A DNA stretch of 64,000 nt from Diphasiastrum complanatum (GCA_029204225.1 CM055107.1:47290476-47354475); one strand, 5' to 3'. Numbered from the stretch's first letter, positions 43,459-58,310 are shown. The notes: generated from the sequence alone by a model not told the origin. Numbers and translations are program-made.

Positions 43459-44286
43459 GTGCAAGGAGTTGGGCTGCCTAGATCCTTGGTAAGAGGTGGT
43501 GATGCATGGGAGGCATGTGCTTTGACTAAAGCACCTAAGTTGCCTTTCTCAAGATCTACCACGAACTCATCATTATCCTTGCAATCACTTCACCTAAGAG
43601 TGCACCTTCCAAGTGTAAGAAGCAATGGTGGATCTAATTCTTGCAAACTCTCCATAGTTAATGATGATAGATATGATTTGTTCTACTTTTCATCATCAAG
43701 AGCTATGATATTTTTCATCTTGTGTAGATGTGCTAAGAAAATAATTTGGAAGCTTGTGTTGCTTTGTGAAGCAACTTTATCTGGTGACTATTTTTGTAAT
43801 AGTTTAAAAAATGGTATCATAAAAGGCAAAACACCATTCAATATAATGTACTTGAAATTCTTTGAGTCCACATGCTTTGTGCATAATCATTTCAATGTAA
43901 GGACCAAAGATTATACTACTTCGACGAAAAGAATAATGGTAGTTTTTTGCTCTTTAAGTAGAGACTGTAGAATCTACATTTTTTTCATCAAAGAAATTGT
44001 CAATGGTGGAAATATGATCTTTCATGAGTGGAAGATTTGCAAAATTGAAGGAGCACTTTTGGATCAACACCTTATTCAACTCATTGACAAAGAGGAGCCG
44101 AGTCAAGTGCAAGGAAAAGATGAAGGGCCGAGAACTCCAAAAAGACCTTCAAAGTCCAAGATGGAATCAAGGCTCAAGTTCATTGGCAAAGAAAGGAAAG
44201 GTGAAAAGCCTGACATTTCTCATGAATTCATCAATCCATTTGATGTTACTTTATGTGTGCATAGTTTCTTGAAGGCAAGGGATTAG
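43459..44286 (+). pseudogene. Copia F shrunken integrase ORF (275 codons)
   Basis: An unbroken frame that keeps pieces of Copia integrase: CALTKAPKLPFSRSTT (zinc-module end), LSLQSLHLRVHLPSVRSNGG, SIVNDDRYDLFYFSSSRAM, DYFCNSLKNGIIKGKTPFN, FESTCFVHNHFNVRTKDYT, STKRIMVV and EIVNGGNMIFHEWK. Catalytic segments are lost or shortened: DNGGEY and NGVAERKNR are absent and HxDV reads LRVH. It remains open despite large internal deletions. Confidence 0.68.
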
Positions 44287-44368
44287 AATAATCGTGGAGA
44301 GATCATTAAGATTATGAAGGTAGTACAAAGATCATGGCATACTCAACTCAAAATCTTCTTTTATTCTC

Positions 44369-45475
44369 TTAAATCCATTTTGAGAGAGCATGATTAGTTA
44401 AAAAAAATAAGCTTTTGAGGACCTTGATACTCTCATCTACCTTGTATTTGATTTTAAAAATCCAATTACAATCAATTATCTTTCTATTTGCAGGCAACAT
44501 AGTGATAGTCCAAGTATTGTTTTTCATCAAAGAATTGTATTCTTTATCCATGGCTTCTTTCCAAAGATCAAAATCAGTCTGTGTGAGTGCTTCATCAACT
44601 ATGGTTTGCTCTTGTGAAAGATAATGAGCATACTCATCAGCGAATCTTACAAGCTGATTTTGAGCTCTTGTAGATCTTATGGGAGGTGCCTCTGGCTACA
44701 AAAATTGTTGATGGGTTGGCTGCTCCGAAGTTACAATTATTTGTTCTTTTTCTAAATCGAATTGTATAAGCTGGCTACTTGAAGGAATCGAAATTGTATT
44801 TCAATATTGATTAGTATTTTGAGCAAGAACTTGTTCTTGCCATTTACGTCAATAAATCGATCTTCAATTGACTTAATATCTTTGCTAGTAAGTAGCAGGA
44901 TTATACTTATACATACCATTTGAAGAAGAATAACCAACAAATATTGTTTTTACAGAATGATCATCCAACTTCTTTCTAGTGTCTTTAGAAAAATGAGCAA
45001 TGCATCCAAAAACTTTTAAATGCTTCAATGAAGGCTTGGATTCTGTTCAAACATAAGAAGTCTTACTATTAGATAGACCTTTGGTTGAAGATCAATTTCG
45101 TAGATAAGTTGTCATGAAAATAGCTTGCTGCCAAAAGGATTTAGGTAACGGTGCATGAGCAATCATGCACTTCGCAGATTCAACCAAGGTTCTGTTCGTT
45201 CTTTTAGCAAGTCCGTTTGACTGTGGAGATTGGGAAGCTGTAGGTTGTTGTTCAATTCTATTGATTGAATAATACTCCTTGAATGCAAATGCACTGAATA
45301 TATATTCACCCCCTCTGACAGTTTTTTTCAGCTTTGACCTTTCTTCTTGCTGCTTGCAGCTCAGCATGCCCTTTGTAAATTTTGAAGAAGTGGAATGCTT
45401 CAGATTTGTGCTTCATGAAATATACAACAACTCTTCTTGACATTCATCAATGAATGTAATAAAGAATTTAGCATC
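44369..45475 (-). pseudogene. Copia G integrase and RT start (different lineage)
   Basis: Minus strand. Fragments: TFIDECQEELL and STSSKFTKGML near 45375-45470. In 45367-45092, VRGGEYIFSAFAFKEYYS, then QPTASQSPQSNGLAKRTNR and SFWQQAIFMTTYL (integrase core). 44940-44752 has KDIKSIEDRFIDVN in a shifted frame (post-integrase linker). 44551-44369 has MDKEYNSLMKNNTWTITMLP and IDCNWIFKIKYKVD (RT start). RT ends there. Frameshifts and stops throughout. Confidence 0.8.
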
Positions 45476-46561
45476 GAATAATGATGGATGTGCCTTATTT
45501 ATATGTGCCCAAATATGCGCCTTATTTATATCTATACAATTTAATTACAAGGCATGATTAAAAGAACGAATTAGCCCATAATGTCAGTTGTGAGCCTCAT
45601 AATGGTTGCACATCACTATCTGTCGAAACTGCTCATAGAATATTCGTTAGACATGTCGTCTTATGGCGTTGCTCATAAGTTTTCATTTCCTTCTCATATT
45701 GCCTCGTAACAACTTTTCTTATGGGCAAGATAATGCCTCATATCAACTTTCCTAAAGGGCTCGTCATGGGCAATTTCGACGTACGACTTACAATGCAAAC
45801 TTAGTGTTCATTTCAGAAACTTGTTAGTGATCATAGTGACTCATAATAGGAAGTCTTATGGTTTCTTTGCAAGTTGTTTACGGGCAATAACTTGCAAAAA
45901 TTGATGAAGTTAAAAGGTTTCAAATCATAAGGACTACATGAATGGAACTAGATTAGCTTACGGATTTAGGGAGAAGGGATAAATCCAACATTTCCCAATT
46001 TCAATAAATAACCAAATACACCTAACTAACATAATGTCTCTTCCTAAATACTATGGTGATATCAAATTGAAATTGAACGATGTGGTAATAATTGTAACAA
46101 TAGTTAAAGTAATAAGACATCGTAAGATCATCAAGATAGTTTAAAAGCTCAACCATCACTTTCATTAACTAATGTTTCCAATTGAATCAAACCGACAATG
46201 AATGATGTTTCATCTTATATAACTCATTCCCTACCACCAAAAGATTCACATTGAAAACTACCCTTGAACCAAGTTATGATAAAACAATAACCCATAAACA
46301 ATTGCATCATATGTAGGCAATTGTCATGTGTACAAGGATGTATATCAATTACTCAGACCTTAGTGCTCATAAGAGACTCAAGCACACACTACGAGACACA
46401 CTCCAAGAGCTTGAAGGTTCCATCATTTCAAGAGAAGTAGAAAACAACAAACACTCATGTGAAAGAGAGAAGCACACTTTACAGAGAATCCATCACCACC
46501 TTTCTCGTGTAGCTCGAGCTTTAGCTCCTCTCACACCCGCTTCCCCTTTTGCTGAGTCTAA
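45476..46561. other. Unclassified non-coding
   Basis: No feature recognised; an 80-codon plus-strand frame at 46326-46568 (MCTRMYINYSDLSAHKRL) has no family match and is probably fortuitous. Confidence 0.3.
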
Positions 46562-47961
46562 TGATTGATGCCGGTTAAAAAGTCAAAAGAGGGCTTAGAT
46601 AGTGATTTTTAGCCAAAATTTCATGTTTTTGGGCTAAAAATGGGCTATAAGAACCATAATTGACTGAAATCAGAATTTTTTGTGCTTGTGTATTTGATTT
46701 ATAGGGATTTTTGTCTGATTGCACTTAATTGTGGATTTGATCCACAAAATTGGTCAAAATTTGGTCAAAAAACATGGTTTTTGGACTAATTTTGAGGACA
46801 TTTTCAAAATTCTTGGGCAATACTTTGCATGCACATATTTAGAGGTCTAATGATTTTCCTAGGGCTGTCATGAAATTTGGATAGGATTGGACACCATTAA
46901 GAATCTCAAAAAGTCAAAAATTAGTGTATTTTTTATGATTTTTGGGCATGAATAACTCTTTATAGGTGATCTGAACCTGCTAGTTTTTTTACAAGCTTAA
47001 AGTTATGATGGATTGCCTCTGTTTTGAGCCATCATTCATCCAATTTGGTTGTGAGAGGCTTAGGCACCATTACCGTGAAGTTTGGCTTGTTGAAGGAATT
47101 CATAAATGCAATTTTTGCATGATCTGAGTTTATGATTGTTTCCTGGACCTGATAGAAGCTTCTATGCCTCTCTAATGAACCTTAGAAGAGTGTTTGTAAC
47201 CTCTGATTAGATGTTTTTTGGGTTGTACATCCCTTTTTGATCATATCTTCTTGGAAAAGTGCGCCCTCCTACCTGATTTTCTGTCATTTACAGCTAGCAC
47301 GTGTGAAGCCTACATGGCATGGTGACATGGCAAAGATTTACACATAGAATTGGTCTAATATGACCTTGTAGAAACTCGAGCCATCATAAATGCATTGTGT
47401 CCTAAGTTTCCATTGTGACATGCAAGGCATGCAGTAATGGACTGCATGTTGTTTTGCACATACCTAGTTGAGAAATTGACATTTGGAGAAAGTAGGTAGA
47501 AGTTAGGTGCAATTTCTGCATGCAAGCTGTTAGGTGTCAATATGTAGTAGTTTACACTTGAATAGGTGAAGGGAATGCATTGAATGCTAGTAGTAGTATG
47601 AATTTATGCTCTCCTATATATGTACATATGGTTATCATTCGTGTCTAATGATGAATCAAGCTTTGGTAATGTCATAATGTCAAAATTGGATGTCATTCTA
47701 TTTTGCTTGTAATTATATCCTCTCTCTAACTCGAGATTGGTGTCTTCTTCATACATTATTTTGCTTGTGTACATTCCCTGTTTGTGAGGAATTAATGTAG
47801 CTTTGATTTATAGCATTCTAGATTATGCTCTAGCCTCGAATCTGTTGGTAGATTGTAGTATTACTCTGCAGGTGATCTGTGTGCCACCATAAATCATGGT
47901 AAAGATCATTCACACTTTTGTTGTGGTTCCCCACACGTGTGAATTTGCTAGATTTTTCACA
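46562..47961 (+). mobile_element. Possible long 5' LTR of Copia H
   Basis: The sequence ends TTTTTCACA directly at a primer site (47962) and has a CACACGTGTG box 20-30 bp upstream (47932-47941), as in other LTRs here. The 5' end is unresolved, so the left limit is a placeholder. No counterpart LTR was found in the window. Confidence 0.38.
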
Positions 47962-47974
47962 TGGTATCAAAGCC
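47962..47974 (+). promoter_or_regulatory. Copia H primer-binding site
   Basis: TGGTATCAAAGCC, one base different from the tRNA-Met type consensus, immediately after a CACA end. Confidence 0.68.
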
Positions 47975-48163
47975 ATACCATGCTTTGAATGCTATTAACA
48001 TCGGGTGTATGAAGAATTTTTTGTCAATTCAAGCTAAGAAGCTGTTTAGCACTTTATTGCTATCTATTCTTGAACAGTTTTTGGATCAATGAGATTAGAA
48101 TTGATATTTTCAGTCCAGAACAGAGGATGTACGGAATTCAGATCAAGAACAAAGCTAAGCTAG

Positions 48164-49710
48164 TGTTTCTTTTGTGGAAAGAAAGAACACTTTGTTTCTG
48201 AATGCTATAAGAAGAAGAACCAAGGCAACGAGGATCATGGAAATCTTGCACAAGAGGAGGATGGAGAGGATGGCTTCAAAACATCCTTGATGGTAGCATC
48301 TACACCAAGCAAAGACACATGGTGGATTGATAGTGGGGCTAGTTCCCACATGTCATTCAACAAGCATTACTTTTCTACTTTACTTTCTTGTAATGATTCT
48401 AAGAAATCAATCTACACTGCTAGTGATCAAGAATGTAAGATAGATGGCATAGGATCTATTCCACTATGCTTAGGATAATCTAAGAGGATAGATCTTGATA
48501 ATGTTTTGTATGTTCCATTCATTACAAAAAAACTTGCTTAGTGTTGGTCAACTAATGGATAATGGACTAGATGTACATTTCAAGAATGGAGTGTGTTTCA
48601 TCTTGAAATATGATAAGTGCATAGCTAGTGGCATTAAGCAAGGAAGACTTTTTAAGTTGGATGCTAATGTGGCCATTGAAAGTGTGAATATGTTTAGGGA
48701 GGAGATAACTCAAGTGGAGATTTGGCACAAAAGATTAGGCCATCCTAATCTTCAATCTATGGAGTCCATGGCATCAAAGGAGCTAGCTCTCGGCCTATCG
48801 AGATCATTCACAAAGTGTGGCAAAGTGTGTGAGGCATGTGGCCTTGCAAAGTCACACAAGACATCCTACAAGTGATCTTTGACAAGATCGACCTCACCCT
48901 TGGATCTTATTCATTCAGATGTACATGCATTTTCTCGTGAAAGTAATGGAGGTGCTTTAATGTATGTGACTTTCATAGATGATTGTACTAGGTTCACTTG
49001 GATTGAATTATTGTCTAAGAAAAGCCTTGTATATGAATCTTTTTTGAAGTCTAAGTCTCTAGTGAAAAAAAAACTTAGTTCTAGCATTAAAGTTCTAAGA
49101 TGTGATAATGGAGGAGAATATATCTCCAACAAGATGAGAGACTTTTGTGAGGTCAATGGCATTAAGAGAGAGCTTACTTGTTCCTACACCCCCCCAACAA
49201 AATGGGGTGGTCAAGAGGAAAAATAGAAATCTATGTGAATGTGCAAAGTCTTTGAGACTTTATACATCTCTACCCATCTCTTTTTGGAAGGAGGCCATAA
49301 CTTGTGCCAATTTTTTATGTAATAAGTCTCCTAGTAGTGCTATTGGTGGGATCTCACCATATCAAGCTTTGTTTGGCAATAAGCCCAATGTAAAAGACTT
49401 TAAAGCTTTTGGATGTATATGTTATGTCCACATTTCTTTGGAAACTAGAAAGAAAGAAGATGCAATTTCCTTCAAAGGAATATTTGTAGGCTATAGTGAA
49501 AATAGCAAAGGATATAGGATATTTGATCCTGTTCAAGCAAAGTAAAAGTTAGCAAGGATGTCTTATTTGATGAATCTCAAAGTTCTAAGATGTTTTCAAA
49601 TTCATCTAATCCTCAATGTGTTGAAGATCTTGCACAACTCGAGGAGGAGCTTCTTGAAAAAGATTTTTTGGAAGATGAAGCATTAGAGGAGTTCCAAAAT
49701 AAAAAAAGAC
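48164..49710 (+). pseudogene. Copia H zinc knuckle, protease and integrase
   Basis: Gag body is deleted; coding resumes at the knuckle CFFCGKKEHFVSECY (48164) and continues into protease with an intact WWIDSGASSHMSFNKHYF. A TAA at 48476-48478 and a frameshift near 48527 (A-rich run) lead to SVGQLMDNGLDVHF, LFKLDANV and EIWHKRLGHPNLQSM. After a TGA at 48873 comes LDLIHSDVHAFS, FIDDCTRFTWIELL and LRCDNGGEYISNK. An indel in a C-run near 49185 shifts the frame to QNGVVKRKNRNLCECA and FKAFGCICYVHISL. Homology ends near 49700, before RT. Confidence 0.87.
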
Positions 49711-50375
49711 CCTTTATAAAGATACTTTTATTACTTTTCTCTAGTTTCGACCGTTCCTGGCCCAATCAAAATGCACAAATTTGAAATCTACGTAACGTAG
49801 CTCAAATAAACTGAGAAATAAAAATACATTATAGAAAACTTTGAAATTTGTGTTCAGGCAGCATCGACGTATCCCATTGGTTTGCTCTTCCTGCCCGACA
49901 CGTGCTAATCTGCTCGACGTCAATACCTCAAGTTAAATTTACTTAACTATGCTAGTTAGTATAACGAAATTTGCTAACCATACTAGTTACGGTTCAAGAG
50001 GCTAGATCCAAATTCAAAGTGATTGATTTTCTATTGTGAGCAAGAACTCACATAACTGTTGCAAGTTTTTGCATAGGATTTGGTAGAATACCCAATTGTT
50101 TTTTGTTCCTATTGTAAAAGAGAAGCAACACATTCAAATCCATTTTTTGAGTATACCAATTCAACAAACTCGAGATTTAGACAATTTTGAGTCGTTTACC
50201 ACATTGCTTCACACAATTTGAATATATTTGAGTCAATAGTGTTGTCTTTTGAGCATACCACATATGCCAAAAGAATCAAGAACCAAAATTTGTCTGTACT
50301 CCATTTCTTTTTGAGAGGTTGATCTAGTTTGCATTGTATTGGTGGAATATTTGAGACCTATCTCTTTGTTTGATA
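49711..50375. other. Non-coding flank
   Basis: Abrupt end of Copia H. Contains a TACGTAACGTA palindrome near 49790 and a GACACGTGC near 49898. Nothing else. Confidence 0.35.
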
Positions 50376-50585
50376 AAAATCAAAGTGTAGAAGTAGAAGT
50401 CTCATTGAAGGCATATTTGTCCCCCATGTCAATTATGTCCAAGCAACTCCAATGGTCCATATCTAACAACAAAGTACATAAAAATCAAAGTGTATAAGTA
50501 GAAGTCTCATTGAAGGCATATTTGTCCTCCACGTCAATTATGTCCAAGCAACTCCAATGGTCCATATCTAACAACAAAGTAAACC
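50376..50585. repeat. 105-bp tandem duplication
   Basis: Segment beginning AAAATCAAAGTGT at 50376 is repeated at 50481 with about two to four differences over 100 bp. A plus-strand frame at 50510-50770 starts in the second copy and has no family match. Confidence 0.85.
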
Positions 50586-52277
50586 ATCCCAACTGGGCTC
50601 CCGTGGTTTTCAAGTACCTACATGTAGCTTGTATCCCAAATGTGGATGTAACATTTTCCTTCCCAATTCAAATAAATTTATTAACAATCTATTTACATGT
50701 TGGACATGAGCACAAGTACACTTTACCCAACCCAACATTCGACAAAGTTTCAATGACAAATACAAGTTGACTTTGGCAACCTTGCATAAAAAATAACTCT
50801 AATTTGTCTGATATAACTATCATTTCAAGATTGATTATGACATTTGAACCTGTCACATGATTTCATTCCTCCCATAGTACGAGTAGGTACTGATATTTGA
50901 TGATTGGGTAGAACATCTCAATCTATCAAAGCTAAGAACCAAACCTACTCTCTCGCTACAACAAATAGAATTGGCTTCCTAAGCCACCATTGTTTTGGCT
51001 TTTCCCCAATTACCATCTTATTCAATACAAACTTGGAGAAAAAATTAAGGTTTTTTTTTTCAATGTATCTTTATGGGTTTTTTGGGGTTTAGACATGTCA
51101 TAGAAAGACTAGTACCAAGTAGGTACATCCAATCTCATGAGAATGCTCTACAAAATGCAATTTCAAGAGGAGAAACTGTGTATGGTCACTTTCCTCAATC
51201 AAAAAAATTTGCATTTTTTTAACAAAAGTTTCGAACTGGGCATTTCAAACGGGTTTCTTTGTTTGAAACGTGTTTCGATGAAACATTTGAATAGGGAGGA
51301 TGAAGGCATATCTTGATGCTATGCAAAATAACTTAAATCATAAAGCATGCCATAATCAAGAAATATGAATATATGTGGAAACATTAGATTTTTCAAGACT
51401 TTTCTTCAAGAGCTGAAACCCTGGAGGGGCAAAAGATGGAAGATCACTGTTAAGCGGCAGTTACATACATATGAGCAGACTCCAAAGCATTACAACAATA
51501 ACTTATTGCATCTTACTAAAAAAAGCTGAAAGTGTCTTTAGAGTAGTAACATTTAACAAAAATCCAAGTAAACGGAACTAGCATCAGTAGCAATCAGAAT
51601 TAACTGCTACCACAAAAACTCTTCAAATTTTTAGATCATGGGATGTCATGAGTAGATAAGATGAGCGTTATGCAACCTGCCAAGACAACAGTACAGGACT
51701 CATTGTGCAACTTCTGCAAAGAAATCTATCACTTATTCTCACCAAGGATCTTTCACTGAAAGACTTATTAGCTAACCAGCTTCAACATGTCAAACTACAA
51801 TGCAACAAATGTCACAAAACCATGATAAGCAGTAGGACAACCTGCAACTAGGCTTCAAATACAGCACACCTTATAGAGATGAAATTATTATTTGAACAAC
51901 TTTCAGAAAGAGCTTAAAGATATCTAAACAACAAATTCCCAATCTAATGATGACAGGAAACTAGGGACATGTCGATCAAATGAGCGATGCAAAACCTTAG
52001 TAATCATCACATTACCGTGAAAAACTTGACTCTGTCAGATTTAGCAATTGTTGACTAAAAAAATGTTATCATATCAATTGATGTAGTAAGGCTCTGCTTC
52101 AATGCACAAAAATCAAGTAAACACTAGAAAGTATGTAAGACTTCATTTCACCAACCAGACCAGTCTTACATAGCGACATTGTAGATCCAGAACACCACAA
52201 AATTTATGGTGTTTGTCCTCTAGGCTAACACAAAGAACCACTACACCTTATACCGGATTGATGAATCACTTAGCAGC
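50586..52277. other. Intergenic and RPL10 3' flank
   Basis: No coding signal. The 3' untranslated region of the minus-strand RPL10 gene must lie within its right-hand part; I cannot fix the polyadenylation site. Confidence 0.4.
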
Positions 52278-54996
<2,719 letters not shown>

Positions 54997-55086
54997 GGCG
55001 AGAAAGCAAAGGGATCCGAAGACGCTGCAGCGAGAAAGCCTCTTTGAAGACGATGGATGCGATGCACAAGCCAAGAACGAAAACAG

Positions 55087-55149
<63 letters not shown>

Positions 55150-55330
55150 CTCATGTATGGGTGTGGAGTGTGATATTGGACATGTTTGCACCGTTGAGAT
55201 TGAAGCCCTAATTTGAACGGCCAGATGATCGTTTATTGCTAGGTGGTATGATCTGTCTCTTCATTGGGTGGAGGCGACCCTATCTTGGAGGCACACCTGT
55301 TTTAGCCCTAGAGAGCTAAAACTTTGCCAT
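54997..55330 (-). promoter_or_regulatory. RPL10 5' leader and proximal promoter
   Basis: Upstream of the start codon on the minus strand. The start context is TCGCCATGG. A (GA)n tract lies at about 55087-55147 (next entry). Further upstream is a TTAGGGCTT (55203-55211), one base off the telo-box typical of ribosomal protein promoters. The transcription start is not defined. An upstream minus-strand frame (55154-54837) would start inside the GA tract if transcribed. Confidence 0.45.
55087..55147. repeat. (TC)n/(GA)n in RPL10 leader
   Basis: About 30 TC dinucleotides on the plus strand, hence GA on the RPL10 sense strand, some 90-150 bp before the start codon. Confidence 0.95.
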
Positions 55331-55362
55331 TTGTCTCACTCACATACAAAAATTTGAAGCCT

Positions 55363-55790
55363 TGCCAACATACTATTGCGAAAATTGGGATCTAGTGGAG
55401 AGTGCAAATCAAACACACAATGAGTGATAGATTGGCGCCATCAAATCACATGTAGCATCCACAAAACAACAAGGTGATGGAGGAGCTAAAAGAAGCTAAG
55501 AGCACAACCCCAAAGTAAAAGTATAATACAAAGAGAAACATCACATACAAGCAAAAGTCCTCTTTTGCATGGGAACACCACGTGGCATGAACCTACTAAT
55601 TGCATTAAATGCATTGTTGGCCTTTACATGGCATTTCAATCTATTTACAATTGTAAGATGTGTCCGGCACTATTATCAAGCCCAAGACAAAGCCTCGAGC
55701 TAGCTCTTTAACTAAAGCCTAACTACAGTATTGAAATAATTGCAATCTAAGATTAACCATATAATCACATTTGAGCTTATTATTCTAACA
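55363..55790 (-). mobile_element. LTR I, minus orientation
   Basis: Minus strand from TGTTAGAATAATAAGC (55790) to TATGTTGGCA (55363). Preceded by a purine tract (TAAGAGAGGG, 55791-55800), so it is the 3' LTR of an element. Strong similarity to the LTR at 60445-60851 (shared GTAAGCTCAA-, GGCTTTAGTTAA-, CCATG(T/G)GG- and CACTCTCCACTAGATC-type stretches). Confidence 0.72.
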
Positions 55791-55800
55791 CCCTCTCTTA

Positions 55801-56079
55801 AGCTCAAGTGTGATAAGAGTGAAACATAAAATATGTGTATCAATTTCATGGAGTGGTCATAAAGATCATATGCATTTCCTGCTACTTGTACTTGACTCAC
55901 ACTCAAACACACATTCAAAACACTTGCACAAAGTATTAATCAAACATCGTGTTCTCTATAATAATAATATCCCTACTTTTATTAAAAATGATCGGAACAC
56001 CCATGATCAAACAAGAAGATTAAAGTAAAAGAACGGCAAAAATAATTAAACTATCCAAAAGCTAAGTAAAACTTAGAAT
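55801..56079 (-). other. Internal remnant before LTR I
   Basis: Little is left of the element's coding region. No conserved frame; AT-rich. Confidence 0.35.
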
Positions 56080-56232
56080 AGTAAGCTAATTACTTAAAAC
56101 TAACTGGCCGATGTAAATTAGTAACTAAAAAGTAAGCTAATTACTTAAAACTAGCTGTCTGATGTAAATTAGTAACTAAAAAGTAAGCTAATTACTCAAA
56201 ACCAATTGCCTGATGTAAATCACTAACTAAAA
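56080..56232. repeat. 51-bp tandem repeat, three copies
   Basis: AGTAAGCTAATTACT recurs at 56080, 56131 and 56182, period exactly 51 bp. It overlaps the 3' end of the LINE-like frame. Confidence 0.9.
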
Positions 56233-56644
56233 TAGAACCAATAATAGGTAATGCAGGAAGCTTTGAAGCAGCTGCTCCTGCAAACTGAGCTCGTCAACGA
56301 ATTGAAACCGCTTGTGAACGTTGTAATGCTATAGAAATACGTTGACGGTAGAAAGAAACAATGATGGAAGGTAAGGTAATGCTTTGTCCCTGGCGTTTCA
56401 CCACAAGCTCTGCACATAAACATAAAAAATCATTAAATTTCTTGTGAAGACAACCGTATGTTTCCAAGGCAAAGGGGATGAAATCTTCACCGGGTGCACG
56501 ATCATTATAATCTCTTTCTTTTTCTTGAACTGCGTGAGATGCAGCGGCCCCTTGCGTGGTGGAAGAACAACGAATGAGGTCCTGACGAGAGGGATCAGCA
56601 ATTACAACATCTCCTAGAGTCAAAACCCTTGGAGGGCAAAGCAA
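56190..56644 (-). pseudogene. LINE-like ORF tail
   Basis: Minus strand: GDVVIADPSRQDLIRCSSTT, AVQEKERDYND, DFIPFALETYGCLHKKFNDF, PSIIVSFYRQRISIALQRSQ and, past one TGA (R to stop), RAQFAGAAASKLP. The pattern VVIxDPxRxDLxR...AxxxKExxYxD...FxPLAxExxGCLHxxxxxFL...SFYRQRxSIALQRxQA is that of C-terminal domains of plant non-LTR (LINE) ORF2-type proteins. The RT itself is absent. Confidence in the exact class is moderate. Confidence 0.55.
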
Positions 56645-56814
56645 ATATATGAAAAAGATATTGTAGTGTTAGGACAAGTTGATGCATAAATATATTTTTG
56701 TTTACATCCAACTCCTTGACATCAAGTAAACAAAATATATATACTTGACAAAAAAGTAACTATAGAAGTTTGAAGTGTTGGGGGTGGTACATGCATTAAG
56801 GAAATTATTTATCA

Positions 56815-56826
56815 GCTCTGATACCA
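56815..56826 (-). promoter_or_regulatory. tRNA-Met primer-binding site after LTR J
   Basis: Minus strand TGGTATCAGAGC, exact. Confidence 0.82.
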
Positions 56827-56830
56827 CTCT

Positions 56831-57290
56831 TGCTGAATATGAAATGCAGACAAGAGAAACACAACGTTAAATTATAACAATATCATTACAAACTGTAGAT
56901 TCAGACTATTACTTAGATCGACCAGAGGAATATTCCTTCGAGTTAGATATTCCCAAAGATTCGTGAAAACGAATATTAGAAATAGAGAAAGAAATTATTA
57001 CAAAGCATTCATCAGTGCAAATACACATAAATAAAATAGATAATCTTCATATTAGTTGTTGTGAATATGATGATCTGATCACAATCCTGTGCCCAAAAAT
57101 AGTTCAGAGTAGTAATGCACTATGTGATGTGATCCTACTATGCTAGTTATAGATTGAATAAAATTACTCTGACTCTTTCTAATGATCTCTGATTCTATAG
57201 AATCAAATAATTTGATACAATGGAGTTCACGATGGAACTCTAATTCGCAATTCCACTGATTGATTGAATTTGATATTCATCTCTTTTTGA

Positions 57291-57352
<62 letters not shown>

Positions 57353-57741
57353 TCAACTATGGTACAACTGTAAGAGTAACGGTTGTGAAGTGATGCAGTT
57401 ACTGCAAAGTGAACAGTGACATAGTCTGTGTCGGATAGAGCAAAAAGAGAGAGCCTCCTATTGAGTGGTGACAGTCGACAGACGTCGAGGGTGTCGAATG
57501 AGTTGAGTTGACCGTTTGCCCTTGAGTCGATGTCGATAGACTCGACTCGAGTCGAGTTGATTGAGTCGATGTTGGGTGTGTCGCAGTCGATCTTGCTTTG
57601 CCTCAAAAGTCGATGTACATACAAACTATTCAACTTATGCAAGTAAGATTGCATGCTATTGTAGAGAGAGAATATTTACATAATATAGATGTACTATGGA
57701 GGTGAATTTAAGTGAGTACGAGTAAAGATTAAACTCCAACA
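56831..57741 (-). mobile_element. LTR J (Tork-like), minus orientation
   Basis: Minus strand TGTTGGAGTTTAATC to TTCAGCA, 911 bp. A purine tract precedes it (57742-57750) and a perfect primer site follows it (56815-56826). It holds a TA/CA microsatellite (57293-57352) and a cluster of GTCGA motifs with an 18-nt perfect palindrome (57540-57557). Related to LTR E at 23645. Confidence 0.75.
57293..57352. repeat. (TA)n(CA)n microsatellite
   Basis: About 20 TA followed by about 9 CA dinucleotides, inside LTR J. Confidence 0.95.
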
Positions 57742-57779
57742 CTCACCCTTAAGCTTAACTCCTAGGATCATGAATGAAG

Positions 57780-58310
57780 TTAAATAAGGTTGCATAAGAC
57801 AACATGCTTTTCCCTTGACAAGCATTTTGTCAAAATATCAGCCAACATACTATTAGTATGACAATAGCTTAATTCGACATCTTTGTTCAAAATTTTCTCT
57901 CTAAGAAAATAAAATTGACCTTCAATGTGTTTAGTTCTAGAGTGAGTTAATGGGTTCAGAGATAAAGCGATGCAACTTTGATTGTCGCAATAGAGTGTAG
58001 TTGGTCTAAACTGAGGGAGCATCGGATATTGAAGCAATCTTCTAAGCCAGATAATCTCCTTTACTGCAGAGGCAGCTGTGATGTATTTGGACTATATGGA
58101 AGAAAAAAAATGAATTTCTGCTTTCGACTATTTTATGAGATGGGTCCTCCTGCTTGAAAGCCTAAGTAGCAAGAAGTGGATTTTCGTGTGTCCACGTCTC
58201 CAACCCAATTAGAGTCCGAATAAACTTTTAGAGTCAGAGCATCCTCTATATTTCCATTATAGCACAAAGCATAGTGCTTCGTGGCTTGAATGTATCTTAA
58301 TGCTCTCATT
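57780..58310 (-). pseudogene. Copia RNase H, tail of element J
   Basis: Minus strand. Upstream part (about 58305-58050): MRALRYIQATKHYALCYNG, YSDSNWVGDVDTRKSTSCY, GFQAGGPIS-stop-NSRKQK. After broken frames, 58037-57780: LQYPMLPQFRPTTLYCDNQS, LNPLTHSRTKHIEGQFYFLR and ILTKCLSREKHVVLCNL. RNase H is complete in order but has stops. It precedes the purine tract and LTR J. Confidence 0.83.

Noticed and set aside
56223-56423. Alternative minus-strand frames over the LINE-like tail
   Set aside because: Shadows; only the 56294-56644 frame shows the conserved pattern.
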